Shown here: positions 10,801 to 21,700 of the stretch, one piece after another
Position numbering within the stretch: position 1 is the stretch's first letter
How the letters are laid out: each line of letters opens with the position of its first letter
NCBI GenBank assembly: GCA_001584585.1
Contig: LSYV01000050.1
Location: 799,039-822,557 of the forward strand
Source: Gonium pectorale
Lineage: Eukaryota > Chlorophyta > Chlorophyceae > Chlamydomonadales > Volvocaceae
Direction: 5' to 3'
Length of the DNA stretch: 23,519 nt
Made by a program: the position numbers and the translations under genes
The notes under the pieces: generated by a model
Database searches by the model: none
Told to the model about the DNA's origin: nothing
Seen by the model: only the letters and a program-made list of their open reading frames with translations

Positions 10801-13800
10801 GCTCGGCCTGCTCACCTTTGCGCGAAACAAGCCAGTGCTCAGCCGCGACCTGGAGCTCAAGGCCGTCATCATGGAGGCCTACCAGCGCGGCCGCCTCATC
10901 GCGGTGCTGCCTTTCCTGCAGAAGCTGCTAGAGGGCTGCCGCTCGTCCAAGGTCTTCACACCCAGCAACCCCATGATCGCGGGCATCCTCTCGCTGCTGG
11001 CGGAGCTGCACGCAATCAAGGTGGGCGCATGGACGGGCGGGCGTGGCCCCCGCCGTTGCCCGAGCAAACAGCACAAGCAGCACTGGCGTCGTTTCGCCCC
11101 CTTGTAAAAGAGAGCATGCGCTCGAAGTTAAGTATCCGACCAGTAGTGACTACGTCTGCTGACATCTGTTTGGCCTACATTTGTGGCATGCAGGGACTCA
11201 AGATGAACAACGCCTTCTCCATCGAGCTCGTCTTCAAGGCATTCGGCCTCAGCCCGCACGACGTCAAGCCTGCGGACATCCTCAAGACCCTGCCCCGCGA
11301 GCGCATCACCAACCCCGACTGGCAGCTGGAGGTGATCCCGGGCACCGAGATGCAGACGCAGGCAGTGCCCGACGGGCAGGCCGGGTCGGCATCGGCGCCC
11401 GGCGGCGCCACCGCTGGCGGCGGCAAGCCCGTCGCGCCGCCGTCGCCCGCGCCCTCGGCGCCATCCTCGACCGGCGTGCCGCCGTCCTCCCCCGGGCCCA
11501 TGTCGGGCACGGGTCCGCGGCCGGGCCCCGGCCCCAACCTCACCGGCCTGCCGCCCGGCATTCCGCTGTCGGGCGCCCCAGGCTCCATGGACGCAGGGCT
11601 CAAGGGAGTGGCGGGAGCGGGCCAGCCGCCCTCATCCGGGCCAGAGCAGCAGCAGGGGATGCCCTACGGCATGCAGGGCGCCCCCGGGGCCATGCCCGGT
11701 GGCGTCGCTGGCGCTGGCGGAGTGCCGCCCACGGCGGCCGCCGCTGCCGCCGCCGCCGCCGGCCGCGCCCCGGGTGCGCCTGGCGGCCTGCCGGTGGACG
11801 CTGGGCTGTTCGCCAACCTGCACCAGCACGTGGTGATTAACCCGTCGCTGGGCGACATCGGCGACCGGCTGATGCTCAAGCGCCATGTGCCAGCGGCTGT
11901 GGACCGCGCGATTGGGGAGATCATCACGCCCGTAGTGGAGCGCAGTGTTACTATCGCCTGCTACACCACCTACGAGCTGGTCCTCAAAGACTTTGCGGGC
12001 GACGCGGACGAGGGGAGGCTGCGCAAGGCGGCGCACCTTATGGTGTCCTCGCTGGCCGGCTCGCTGAGCCTGGTGACGGCCAAGGACCCGCTGCGCATCT
12101 CGCTCACCAACCAGCTGCGCCAGATGCTGCAGGTAGGAGGCGGGAGGGCGCGGAGAGGGGCGGGCTCGCTCGAGGAGTATGGGTTGGCATCCGAGGATGC
12201 GACGCAACGCGATAATGGGCAACCAGAATGAAATGTTACTGCGACTCCACCCATCAGTAATGCATCAAACTGCATGCCATCGCCTCACGCTGCTTCCCCC
12301 CTCCCTCCAGGCCCAGGTCGCCGACACGGCCACGCTGGACAACATCGTGAGCGTGCTGGTGAACGACAACTTGGACCTGGGCTGCACGCTCATCGAGCGG
12401 GCCGCCACGGACAAAGCAGTTCGGGACATCGATAAGAGCCTACAGGTGGGGAGGCAGTACAGGGTTTCGATGGGCGCGGGGTCCGGGTCCGTGCAGAAGT
12501 TGCTCCTTTGGGGCATAGACAGATGGGTGGCGCATTCTAGCAGAGCACAAGAACTGGATAGACATGAACGGCGAGTCTTCTGGCACATCATTGGCTCAAG
12601 GGTTTGCGGGCAGGTTGGCGCACTGCGTTTTATGCGGTTCTCGTCATCAACACTTGTCAGCTAGCCATGAAAGGCATGCGCCATGAATGCTTCATGCCGT
12701 CTGTCACTACAGCCTTCCGTGAAAGGCGCACAGGAGATGAAGCCCCTGTAGTCGAGGCATCGTAATATCTTCTGATGCCACCTTATTTGCACAGCGGATG
12801 CATAGTTTCCATGTAGTAAATCCTTACCTTCCTCGCTCCTTGTCAGGCTGCCTATGACGAGCGCGCCAAGGCCCGTGCTGCCGGCAAGCCCTGGGTGGAC
12901 GCGGCCGCCTTCCACTCGGCCGGCAGCCGCTTCCCCGGCAGCCTGCCTGAGGGCCTGCGCCCCCGCCCCGGCGGCATCCAGCCGCACCACCTGCGCGTGT
13001 ACGAGGACTTCACGCGCATCCCCCGCACAGCGCCCGCCGTGCCCGCTGGCCCGCCCGGGACCGTACCCCCCGGCACCGCACCCGGTGCCGCGCCCGCGCC
13101 CGGCATGGTGGCCGGCGCTGGCGCTGTGCCCCCGCCGCCTCCCGGTGTTGCGCCTCGTCCCCCTGGCGTGTACCCCGGCGCTGGCGCGGCGGGCGGGCCT
13201 CCTGGTTCGTTCCAGGTATGCAGGTAGCCGGATGCGGCATTGATGCATCTGATTTACTCGCCTGAAAACAAGACGGGAACGTACAATATGTCAGCAGCGC
13301 AGTTTTTTTCCATCAGGAGCTTATTGCCGTTAACTGCGGTGCCGCTCACTCTCTCCCCTCTGTAGGGCCTAGATGCGCTGATGGCTGCCGCGGGTGGCCC
13401 CGACAAGCCGTCCAGCCTAGCTGCGCTGGAGGTGCGGCCCGACGCGGCGGCCGCCGCGCTGCTGGACCGCTACCTGCTTTGGCAGCAGGCGGTGGACGCG
13501 GCGGTGGCGGCCAAGGAGGCCAACCACACCGCGGACCAATCGGACCTGCAGGTGCGGGGATGAATGGACGGGGTGCCGGGATGGCTGGCGGCTTGGGGGT
13601 TGGGAGTCACTGCAAGCTATGGCAGCGACATGCGGTTGTGCGTGCTGGCCGTTCTTCGTACGTAATGGACACAAGGAGGCCATTCACATTCCATCCGCAC
13701 CGTTCCTGGTCCCGCGCAGGCCCTGCTCGGCGAGCTGAGCGAGGCGCTCAATTCGGGTGCCTCCTCACCCGAAGACGCCGCCGCCTTTTTCTCGCGCCGC

Positions 13801-16800
13801 ATCCTCAAGCACCTGTACGACAGCGCTGCCGCCGCGTCGGGCTCGAAGCTGTCGCTCTCGTTCCACGCCGCCTGCCTGGAGCTGCTGGCTGCTGCCGCCC
13901 CCGGCGGTCGTGTAGTGAGCGAGCTGACCGTGGCGTACCTGGGCGCCGATGACGAGCGCAAGTTCGCGCCGGGGCTGGTGGAGGTGTTGCTGCGGCTGCG
14001 CCTGCTCAGCCTGCCAGACCTGGACGCCTACCTGGCCAAGCTGCTGCAGACCGCTGCGTCACGCACGCAGGTGGGTGGCAGGGGTGGGGGCTCGCGAGGT
14101 AGGCTGTCCAGGTACCTCGTCACCGCGCTCCTTCGGCGTGTCAAGTAGTCAAGGCCCGTCCATTTGTCGCACGCTTATGGTCTCCGACCCTGCCGCCCCG
14201 TCGCAGGCCGTGTCCGACCTGATCTTCTTCCTGCTCCGCTCCATGGCGCTGCGCGACGGCGTTATTGCGTTTGGTGACCTGCCGCTGACGCTGGAGCTGC
14301 TGAGCCGCATGGGGCTGGCTAACCCACCGCTGGCCAGCATGGTGGAGGCGGCGCGCAAGGCGGCGGTGGCGCCGCCCTTCAGCCGCCAGCCGGCCGAGGT
14401 GCCGCCCGCGGTGCGCGACAAGGCGGCCGACCCGCCCGGTCTGCGCGACCAGACGCTCAAGCTGTTTGAGGAGTGGGTGCACCTGCTCAACATGCACGCG
14501 GAGGACAAGGTGGGGAGGCGGAGCGAGGGTGCAGGTGGCCAGAAGGGGGCTGGCCTGCTGTGTGTCGGGTCGTGGGTTCTCACGCCGGTTTGACAATGCG
14601 CTTGCGACCCATTATGCATCATGGGCAAAGTCCTGGTGCATGATGGAGGCGCGTGTCCGGAAAGCTAATCATGTGCCGAAAGGCTTTATCCCCTGAAGCC
14701 TGTGTCCCCATCCGGCCCCTGACCTTGTCCCCACCCGCCCCGCCCCGCCTCAGGCGCTGCTGGGCTTCCTGACAGGCCAGGTCCGCTCTGCGGGCGTGCT
14801 CAAGATGGACGACACCACCGACCGCTTCCTGCGCACCCTCACCGAGCTGGCCGTGGCTCACTGCCTCGCGTCGGCCGAGGCGGCGGCTGCAGCGGCGGCA
14901 GCGGGCGCGGGCGCGCGGCCCGAGACGGCTGGCGGCGGCCCGCTGAGCTTCATCGCCACGGACGCACTGGTGTCCATGGTGGTGGCGCTGGTGGTGCAGC
15001 TTAACGGAGGCGAGCCGCTGCTCAGCAGGTGAGCTTGCGGGTTCGTGGGGCCCAAGGAGGTTTCCAGTGTTGTGAGGCGTTCGCCCCTGCAGTGCGCCAG
15101 TGGCAGGTGTTGAGTTGCTTAGCGCACGCTATGCTTCTGCCATGCGCCAAAAGAAAACGCGTTGATTTCCAGTCGGCTTGACCTGACGCCAACAGACGTC
15201 GGCCTCACGCTGGGACAAGTAGCTGAGTACGTGAGTTTCCCCACTCCCTCCGGTTCGGTAGAAAGATTTCGCCACTCGGCCTCGGACGACTCGGGATGAC
15301 ATGCGCCTCGGGCTTCTCTACTGAGAGAGCATTCCAATGTCCAAACCCCCTCCGGTCCAGGTACCTGACGCTGCTGGTGGGGCTCATCAAGCGGGACGCC
15401 GACGAGGCCACCGTCAAGTTCAACGCGCGCCCCTACCTGCGCATTTGGGTCGGCCTCATGAGCGAGCTGGGCGTCGCCCCCGGCTCCCACGCCGCCGCCG
15501 CTGCGACCGCCCCGGACGGCGGCGCCGGCGCCCCGCCGTCCGCCGCTGCCGACCCCGCTGCGCAGCTGCGCTACCTGCGCGCCTGCGGTGTGGCGCTGCA
15601 CGCGCTGCAGCCGCTGTCGGTGCCGGGCTTTGCCTTCTCCTGGCTGGAGCTAATCAGCCACCGCTCCTTCATGCCGCGCGTGCTGACGGCGCAGCTGGCG
15701 TCCGGCTGGCCGCTGTTCGCCGGCCTGCTGATCGCGCTGCTGCGCTTCCTGGAGCCCTACCTGCGCGCGGCCGACCTGTCGGACAGCATCAAGCAGCTTT
15801 ACAAGGGCTGCCTGCGCCTGCTGCTGGTGCTGCTCCACGACTTCCCAGAGTGAGTGGCGCTGGGCGAATGATAGCAGCTCCCCTCCGGCTTCAGCCCCAC
15901 GAGTGGGTTGGTCCGGTACTGGACTGTGAGCGAGCCTGTCGGCTTGTAGATCACTGGCTGTCTTCTCTCCACCCTGCTGCTCTCTCCTCAACCCCGTTGC
16001 TCCTCCGTCGTCCCTCTCCGCAGGTTCCTGTGCGAGCACCACTTCAGCCTGTGCGAGGCCATCCCGCCGCCGGCGGTGCAGATGCGCAACCTGGTGTTGT
16101 CGGCCTTCCCGCGCAACATGCGGCTGCCAGACCCCTTCACACCCAACCTCAAGGTGGGTACGACAATCCGAGACAGCGGAAAGCCGAGTCGTGCCAACAT
16201 TTGGGCATCCATGTTTCTCATCCGTGCCTGTCTTCCCCTCGTTCTTCCCCTAACCCGTACCGAATGGCATTCTGCGGCTCGATGCGGCGTCAAACAAGCG
16301 TCTGCAAAACCCCCATCTCCCACCTCCGCCCGTCAGGTGGACCTGCTGCCCGAGATCCAGCAGCTGCCCCGCATCGTGCCGGATCCCGAGACGCTGCTGC
16401 CTGAGGGCCTGCGCGCGCAGGTGGACGCCTTTCTGCGCACCCGCAACCCGCCCAACCTGCCCGCCGAGCTGGCCAAGCGCTGCATGATGTCGGGCGGAGG
16501 CGCGGGCGGCGACAAGGCGGGCAGTCCGGGGGGGCCGCTGGGCGGCGCCGGCGGCGTCAACGCGCCGCTCATCAACGCACTGGTGCTCTACATTGGCTCG
16601 CAGGTGGGCGCTTTCGGGGCCTGGTTGCGTTGGGCCATGGACAGCCCTAGACCACAGGCGGGTTTCTGGTTCGTTGACATCGCCCGATCGCGCTCCCGCG
16701 AAGTCCAGCGGGGCACCAGACCGAGTAACTTCCTCGGCCCCCTCGCCCCCTCCCATGTACTCCACGCAGGCCAAGACGGTGTCCAGCCCGCTGCACCCCG

Positions 16801-17436
16801 GCGCCCAGGAGATGTACGTGCGCATGGCGGGCGAGCTGGACGCGGAGGGGCGCTACCTGCTGCTCAACGGCATGGCCAACCAGCTGCGCTACCCCAATGC
16901 CCACACCTACTACTTCTCCTGCACGCTGCTCACGCTGTTCCTCGAGTCCAAGAGCGAGGGGCTCAAGGAGCAGATCACGCGCACGCTGCTGGAGCGGCTC
17001 ATCGTCAACCGGCCGCACCCCTGGGGGCTGCTCATAACCTTCATCGAGCTCATCAAGAACAGGTGCGGGGGAGGGTGGCGGCGAAAGGGAAGAGCGGGTA
17101 CAGGTTGGCGTTTGGCGCACCCGCATGTATGACAGTCCATGGAGCTATCGTAACGCTGCAACCGCGGGAACGGAAATTCCCGTACTTGTGTCCTCCGCCT
17201 GCGAACCTATGACCGTGACATGGCTGTAGGTACGTATTCCTCAACAGCTGCCAGCATCCGTGCTCCCTTATTGCAGGCGGTACAACTTCTGGGCGCACGG
17301 CTTCACCAAGTGCGCGCCAGAGATTGAGAACCTGTTCACCAGCGTGTCCCGCAGCTGCCTGGGGACCAACCGGGCGGAGGAGGAGGCGGCCGCGGCAGTG
17401 CACGGCAAGGACGGGGGCGTTGCGGTGCGCGCGTGA
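5980..17436 (+). CDS. NOT1: NOT1 / CNOT1, scaffold subunit of the CCR4-NOT complex
   Basis: Exons: 5980-6642, 7011-7373, 7570-7896, 8051-8167, 8319-8402, 8537-8749, 8869-9448, 9729-9894, 10075-10205, 10348-10446, 10730-11020, 11194-12132, 12311-12445, 12847-13215, 13366-13551, 13720-14070, 14207-14509, 14754-15028, 15361-15849, 16024-16153, 16337-16603, 16770-17062, 17277-17436. All introns are GT-AG. The product is about 2,309 residues (animal CNOT1 about 2,376) and aligns with CNOT1 along its whole length from human residue ~215. Conserved blocks include [66 protein letters not shown] and [25 protein letters not shown]1 holds the CAF1/CCR4 deadenylases, NOT2/NOT3 and CAF40 together for poly(A) shortening and translational repression in the cytoplasm. 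The start has an A at -3 and an in-frame stop upstream. The spliced length is one base over a multiple of three, traced to the start of exon 9 (see findings). A 3' TGTAA lies at 18109. Confidence 0.95.
8051..8990 (+). other. NOT1 TTP-binding-like MIF4G domain (exons 4-7)
   Basis: Short exons 4 to 7 encode the helical domain that in human CNOT1 (about residues 800-999) binds tristetraprolin. Very high identity runs through [27 protein letters not shown] and [10 protein letters not shown], and the domain ends with VEQVAQQ. Whether algae have a tristetraprolin-like partner cannot be seen here. Confidence 0.85.
8991..9448 (+). other. NOT1 disordered linker with a Gln run
   Basis: The rest of exon 7 encodes about 150 residues of Gly, Ala, Ser and Pro with a QEQQQQQQ tract (about 9091-9114). 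It separates the TTP-binding-like and CAF1-binding domains, where human CNOT1 also has a low-complexity spacer. Exon 7 ends in phase 1 at GAGG|GTGAGT. Confidence 0.7.
10075..11335 (+). other. NOT1 CAF1-binding MIF4G domain (exons 9-12)
   Basis: Matches human CNOT1 about residues 1093-1317. It starts at [13 protein letters not shown] and continues through [41 protein letters not shown] and [17 protein letters not shown] to DVKPADIL. This domain docks the CAF1 (CNOT7/8, POP2) nuclease. The opening codons are where the frame conflict occurs, so the present sequence would not translate into this domain by canonical splicing. Confidence 0.85.
11338..11800 (+). other. NOT1 Pro/Gly/Ala/Ser-rich spacer inside exon 12
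   Basis: About 150 codons of biased composition with [22 protein letters not shown] runs and an Ala stretch (about 11730-11763). The frame is continuous into conserved sequence on both sides, so this is coding spacer and not an intron. Confidence 0.75.
11806..13040 (+). other. NOT1 CNOT9/CAF40-binding domain (DUF3819) and following VYEDF segment
   Basis: The end of exon 12, exon 13 and the start of exon 14 encode [66 protein letters not shown] and [21 protein letters not shown], matching human residues about 1356-1588. Exon 14 adds [10 protein letters not shown] and RVYEDF, also conserved, then a Pro/Ala tail to 13215. Confidence 0.88.
13366..14436 (+). other. NOT1 connector region (exons 15-17)
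   Basis: Helical, Ala/Leu-rich sequence. Exon 15 carries [15 protein letters not shown]. Exon 16 carries the conserved [20 protein letters not shown], which aligns with the connector block before the superfamily homology domain in plant and animal NOT1. Intron phases are all zero. Confidence 0.75.
14437..17345 (+). other. NOT1 superfamily homology domain (C-terminal Not1, exons 17-23)
   Basis: Begins around [16 protein letters not shown] and includes [101 protein letters not shown] and [12 protein letters not shown]. It is the best conserved part of the family and binds NOT2-NOT3 in yeast and human. Exon 18 joins exon 19 directly through an AG|G Arg codon ([11 protein letters not shown]). 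Confidence 0.92.
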
Positions 17437-18325
17437 GCAGGTCGCGCTCGGCGCGGTGGGTGGGCTGGCTGCGGTGGGTGTCGGGTGGAGGGCGCAGCTA
17501 GTGCTCCTCTGAACAAGGTGAACTGGGGCTTAGGCTGCTGCTTTCTGATGGGGCTGTGAGTCGATGCTGATGCAAGTAACGAATGGATTTGGTAGCACTC
17601 ACTTTGTATGACCCGTGCCCTACTAACAGAAGTGTTGTTGGGGGTTATGTACATGGGCGAAATGGCCGTAGGTGGGTTAGGCTGACGTGCTACGGCCGAT
17701 GTGCCGATAAGGCCAGCATCACTGAACGAACGAGCGCTTGGGATGTGGTTACCCCTTGTGTTTCCCATGCCCCGCGTAATGAGAGGGGGCACAGAGCCGC
17801 GCGGCTCCTAAGCCACGCAAAGCGGACGCTGCGTTCCGTGCGCTCCAGGCGGGGCTTGGGCTTGCCGGAAGGGGATGCGCGCGACTACGTGGCCTGCAGA
17901 GTTGTGCTGCCGGCGGGTGCGGGGGCTACCGTCGGCGCCGCGACCCGAAGGCCTGAGCCGCTGTGCAGCCGGCGGTCGTAAGGCTGTGTCTGGGCGCGTG
18001 GCAGCGTGACGCTTGCAGCGTGAGCGGCGGCGCGAGCATGCGACGCTCTCGCAAGGTGCAGCTTGCAATGTGTTGGTGTCTGCCGTTGAACTGTGTGTTA
18101 TGAATTGCTGTAACACTTTGATCACCGCCACCAGAGGTCCAGCCATGGAGATCTCCCTGGGGCCGGTGAAGCAGATCTTGTCGATCACATAAATCACATC
18201 TGCCCCCCGCGTTGGGCAGCAGGAAATGACGAGCACTGAGCAAGCACCCAGCAACTTCGACGCATTTGAAGACTGAGCTGAAAGAGGTTCACCATCACAC
18301 TCATTTTCCGTTCAGAAGTCATAAC
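17437..18325 (+). other. NOT1 3' flank / UTR
   Basis: No coding potential recognised. The first TGTAA after the stop is at 18109-18113, about 670 bases downstream, which would end the 3' UTR shortly after. Minus-strand frames across 17808-18254 have no recognisable domain. Confidence 0.5.
18109..18113 (+). terminator. TGTAA poly(A) signal, likely NOT1
   Basis: TGTAA is the usual poly(A) signal of Chlamydomonas-type algae. This is the first one on the + strand after the NOT1 stop. A second copy is at 18485-18489. Confidence 0.5.
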
Positions 18326-18406
18326 GTAGTATACGATGAAGGACGAACACTGTCCTCGGGCGGCTCCGTAGTATTCGATGAAGGACGAACACTGTCGGCC
18401 GGCTCC
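18326..18406 (+). repeat. Adjacent tandem duplication, 42 and 39 bases
   Basis: Copy 1 is 18326-18367 and copy 2 is 18368-18406, head to tail with no spacer. Both begin gtagtat-x-c, share an identical 20-base core (gatgaaggacgaacactgtc) and end in cggctcc. They differ at one base near the start and by a short indel near the end. They lie about 430 bases upstream of the lectin-like gene start and 210 bases past the NOT1 poly(A) signal. Confidence 0.85.
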
Positions 18407-18425
18407 CGCCCGACCGAGCCGGCCG
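18396..18425. repeat. Perfect 10-bp GC inverted repeat with 10-base loop
   Basis: Arms 18396-18405 (cggccggctc) and 18416-18425 (gagccggccg) are exactly complementary around a 10-base loop. The left arm lies in the end of the second tandem copy. In RNA it would form a very stable hairpin. Confidence 0.8.
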
Positions 18426-18681
18426 GGGTACAGCCCAAGGTTTAGCCACGGATTCAGCCGCTGCCGCCCATTTGGGTTATCAAATGTAATGGAGCAGCCG
18501 AGCGCACCTCTGCTCGCGGAGTTTCGATGTTGTTGGCGGGTTCGCGTGTGTTGGGTGCAACGGTTCGGTTGTGCGGAAGTTGCGGGGGTTTCTTCAGTTG
18601 CTACGGGAGTACGGGACAGATGGGCGCGATGGCTCTCGTGAAGCCTGTCGCGTCATTTTGTCTGACCGTTGCATCAGCGTC

Positions 18682-18689
18682 ATATATAT
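18682..18689 (+). promoter_or_regulatory. TATA-like element upstream of the lectin-like gene
   Basis: The string atatatat sits about 107 bases before the ATG at 18796, in a locally AT-rich patch, and suits a core promoter with a leader of about 75 bases. Confidence 0.35.
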
Positions 18690-18795
18690 GCTCGTTTTTC
18701 GTCGCGTATTGCCACCAGCCAGCAAGTGCCTGAACTCTACGGTACTCACAGCGACCACCCCATCGCTCGGCCGACATCTCTGTAGCCTCCAACAA

Positions 18796-21700
18796 ATGCT
18801 GTCCCTACTGCTTATCACGGCTCTAGTGGCCACAGGTAAATTCTCTCCAGATTGCCATGCCATCCCTGAAGCCAGAAGCAAGAGGCAAATTATCAACGTA
18901 TTTTAAACATACAATATTTTCCTCATTTATCTTCTTAGTCTGGGCAAATACGCTTCCAGCCGTTGGTCATACTAACCATCAGGTGGTCCCGTTTCAGGAT
19001 CTGCCATGCCGGAGCAACCCCCCGGACACAGCGGCAGCACACTGATGCAATCAGTCCCGGCGTACGGTGGCCCTGAACCAGTGCCTACGCCCGGCGAGAG
19101 CGAGTACAGAATGTTCACTGACGTGACATTGCGCGGAAACTACGATGAGGTATGTATCGCGAGAAAGGCAAGGGAAGGAACACGCTGAGTGCAGCTGTGG
19201 ATTTGCTAAGCAATCTCCATTCCGCCCATTCTGCGTCCCATGTACTGCCGCCGCCCTCACCCCAGCGTCACCCGGCCTCCAAGCAACACTCTCCCCAAAC
19301 CCTCTCCCATACTTCTCTGCTCTGCCTCCAGGCCACCGCGGTGTGCGAGTCCCTGGGCATGGCGCTTGTTGACAACGTGGAGCTGCTCCGGACCATGTGC
19401 GCAGTGGAGCGCAGGACCACCTGCTGGGTCAACAGGTGCGCGGGGCGGGGCGGGGCGGGGCGGGGGCGGGGCGGGGCACTGGCGGGCAAAGGGCACCCGA
19501 GGCGCGTTGTCGCACCGAGCACGACCTGAGTATACCTCGCACAAGGTAACTACGCTGCTTCTTTTCCCGGGAGGGGCCTGTCTGCCTATCTCGTCCACCT
19601 GCCTTGTTCGGTTCCCGGCGCCCTACTGGAAACGTCACACGTTCGGGTGCGTATGACCGTAGAGGTAGCCTCCCTGTTTCGGCTTCTACACAAATTTTTT
19701 CACGACCAGCCCCGCAGCGTGCCTGCGGGGCCATGCAGCAGGGCAAATGCAGTGGGGTCATGCATGCAGCCGGTACCAGCCTTGCTATCTGTATCAGGAT
19801 ATCTAAATCGGTCTGGTTATGGACCCGTTTTACTAGTTCGGGACACGGAAAAAACGCGGCTTTCGAAATAGAAGACAGTCCAGGGGCAGGGGAAATGCGC
19901 CCCTAGTAAATTGCCCTGGGATATGTGCCCCATGGGCATCCCAGGCCCTTGGCCGGGATGGAATTACGCAGGTTCCTACTTCCCTCTCAAGGAAGATAGC
20001 AAGGCTGGCCGGTATTCTACCCACCCGCCTACGTACCCGACGCCTGCCCTTCGGGCTTTTTAGGCTTCCTACCCTCCTCCCCGCCCCACCTTGGCCAACC
20101 CCCCCAAAACCTGCGCGCAACGTCCCGGCCCCCAGGACTCCCAGGACCGCCAGCAACGGCGAGCGCCTGTGCGGCATCATGGTGCAGGAGCAGCGCGTGG
20201 ACTGGCAGCTGTGCGACCAGGTCCGGGAGGTCCGGGGGATGGGGGCGGTGGGTGCGGCCGCCGGAACACGGGGTGCCGTACCGGTCACCTGCCTGCCTTG
20301 CGTTGCCTTGCTTAGTTCCCTTGTACGAATCCACCCTGGTAGCAACCTTGCTCCTTCACGGGAGAGGTATATCCCCCTCTCTCTATCTGCAGCTCTCTGG
20401 TGGTCGTGTCATGCAGTATCCTTCATTCAGTGCGCCGTGGCCACTTGACCTGGACCAGCAACTAAAAATCTCCTTCGCCACAGGCTGTCGGATTCGTGTG
20501 CGGACCCAAAGCCGGCGGCCCCGCCCCCGTCCCCGTCCCAGCTCCCGGCCACGGCCCCGCGCCCGCTCCGTCGCCCGCCCAGCAGTACCTGGTGCCCGAG
20601 TGGGAGAGGCTTAACTTCGACCAGGTGGGGCCGGGGTGGGTGGGCGGGCGGGCGGATGGGGGCGCACAGCCAGAGGGCGACATGGGTGGGGGGAACAGGC
20701 GGTGTTGAAAGCGCGCCCCGCAACAGGCTTGGCACCTACTCCTTGGACGTGCCGACTCGTGTAATCATGCCGACCCACCGGTGTCCACCCCGCCCCACCC
20801 CCCCTCAGGCCGTTGACTTGTGCTCCCGCTTCGGCGGCCACCTGGAGTCGGACGAGGCGCTGGTGGCGTCCCGCTGCAAGGCCGCCGCCACCACTTGCTG
20901 GCTCAACCGCCCCACCGTGGTGGCCTCCAACGGCGAGCGACTGTGCGCCATGGTGGACCAGAAGGGGGTGACGCACTGGCAGCTGTGCTCGCAGTCCCTC
21001 CAGTTCGTGTGCACCATGGGGTGGAGTGCGGGGGGGGGGAGGACCGGTGGCAGCCCAGGCGGCCCGCAGTGCGCGCAGCGACGGTGTGTGTGGGTGCGTA
21101 CCGGTACCCGGCTTCCTGCAAACGCGAACATGAATGGCGTTCCGGCTCCCGACACCCCTTCCCCTGCGAGGCTTCCCGCTGCCCCTTCCCGCCTTCCCCT
21201 TCCGCCCTCACCCCATTCTTTTCCCTTCCCTTCCTAACCCGTCTCCCAACCCCCGCTCCCCAGCCTGGACGCGCCGCACCCCGACAACGTGCGCTTCCCC
21301 TACCTGGTTAACGGGGCTGACGGCGCCATCTACGTGTTCGTGCCCGCCACCGGCAGCTACCAGGACGCAGCAGCAGCCTGCGCCTCCCGCGGGGGCAGCC
21401 TGGTGTCGTACGACCGCAACACGCCCGATGGTGCGTACGGCAGCTCGGGGGGCACGGACTGTCAGCTGAAGGGACCGCGGATGGGGCTGCTGGTGCGGCG
21501 GGGGGTGGGGGTGGGGGTCGGCGGCTGTGAGGCGGCGCCGCGCGTGTCGTCGTGGATTGAGGCTGGGCCACCACACGCGCTTGACATTGTGACGTTGTGA
21601 TTGACCCAGTGCCAGAGCCCGCCCGGATCCCTACTTGCGCAAACGAATTATTAATGTAGCCCCCGGAAGCTGAGTGGCTCGGCTACGCGTCACGCGTCAC

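Noticed and set aside
15173..15230. Exon-like segment in NOT1 intron 18 with a good donor (TAC|GTGAGT)
   Set aside because: It enters in frame but leaves phase 0, which puts the next exon out of frame. Joining 15028 directly to 15361 gives the conserved LLSRYLTLL in frame, so the segment is treated as intronic.
18939..18982. Alternative second exon of the lectin-like gene after a TAG acceptor at 18938
   Set aside because: It runs into a stop at 19043, and joining onward would need a 15-base intron. The acceptors at 18982 or 18997 give the open frame into module 1.
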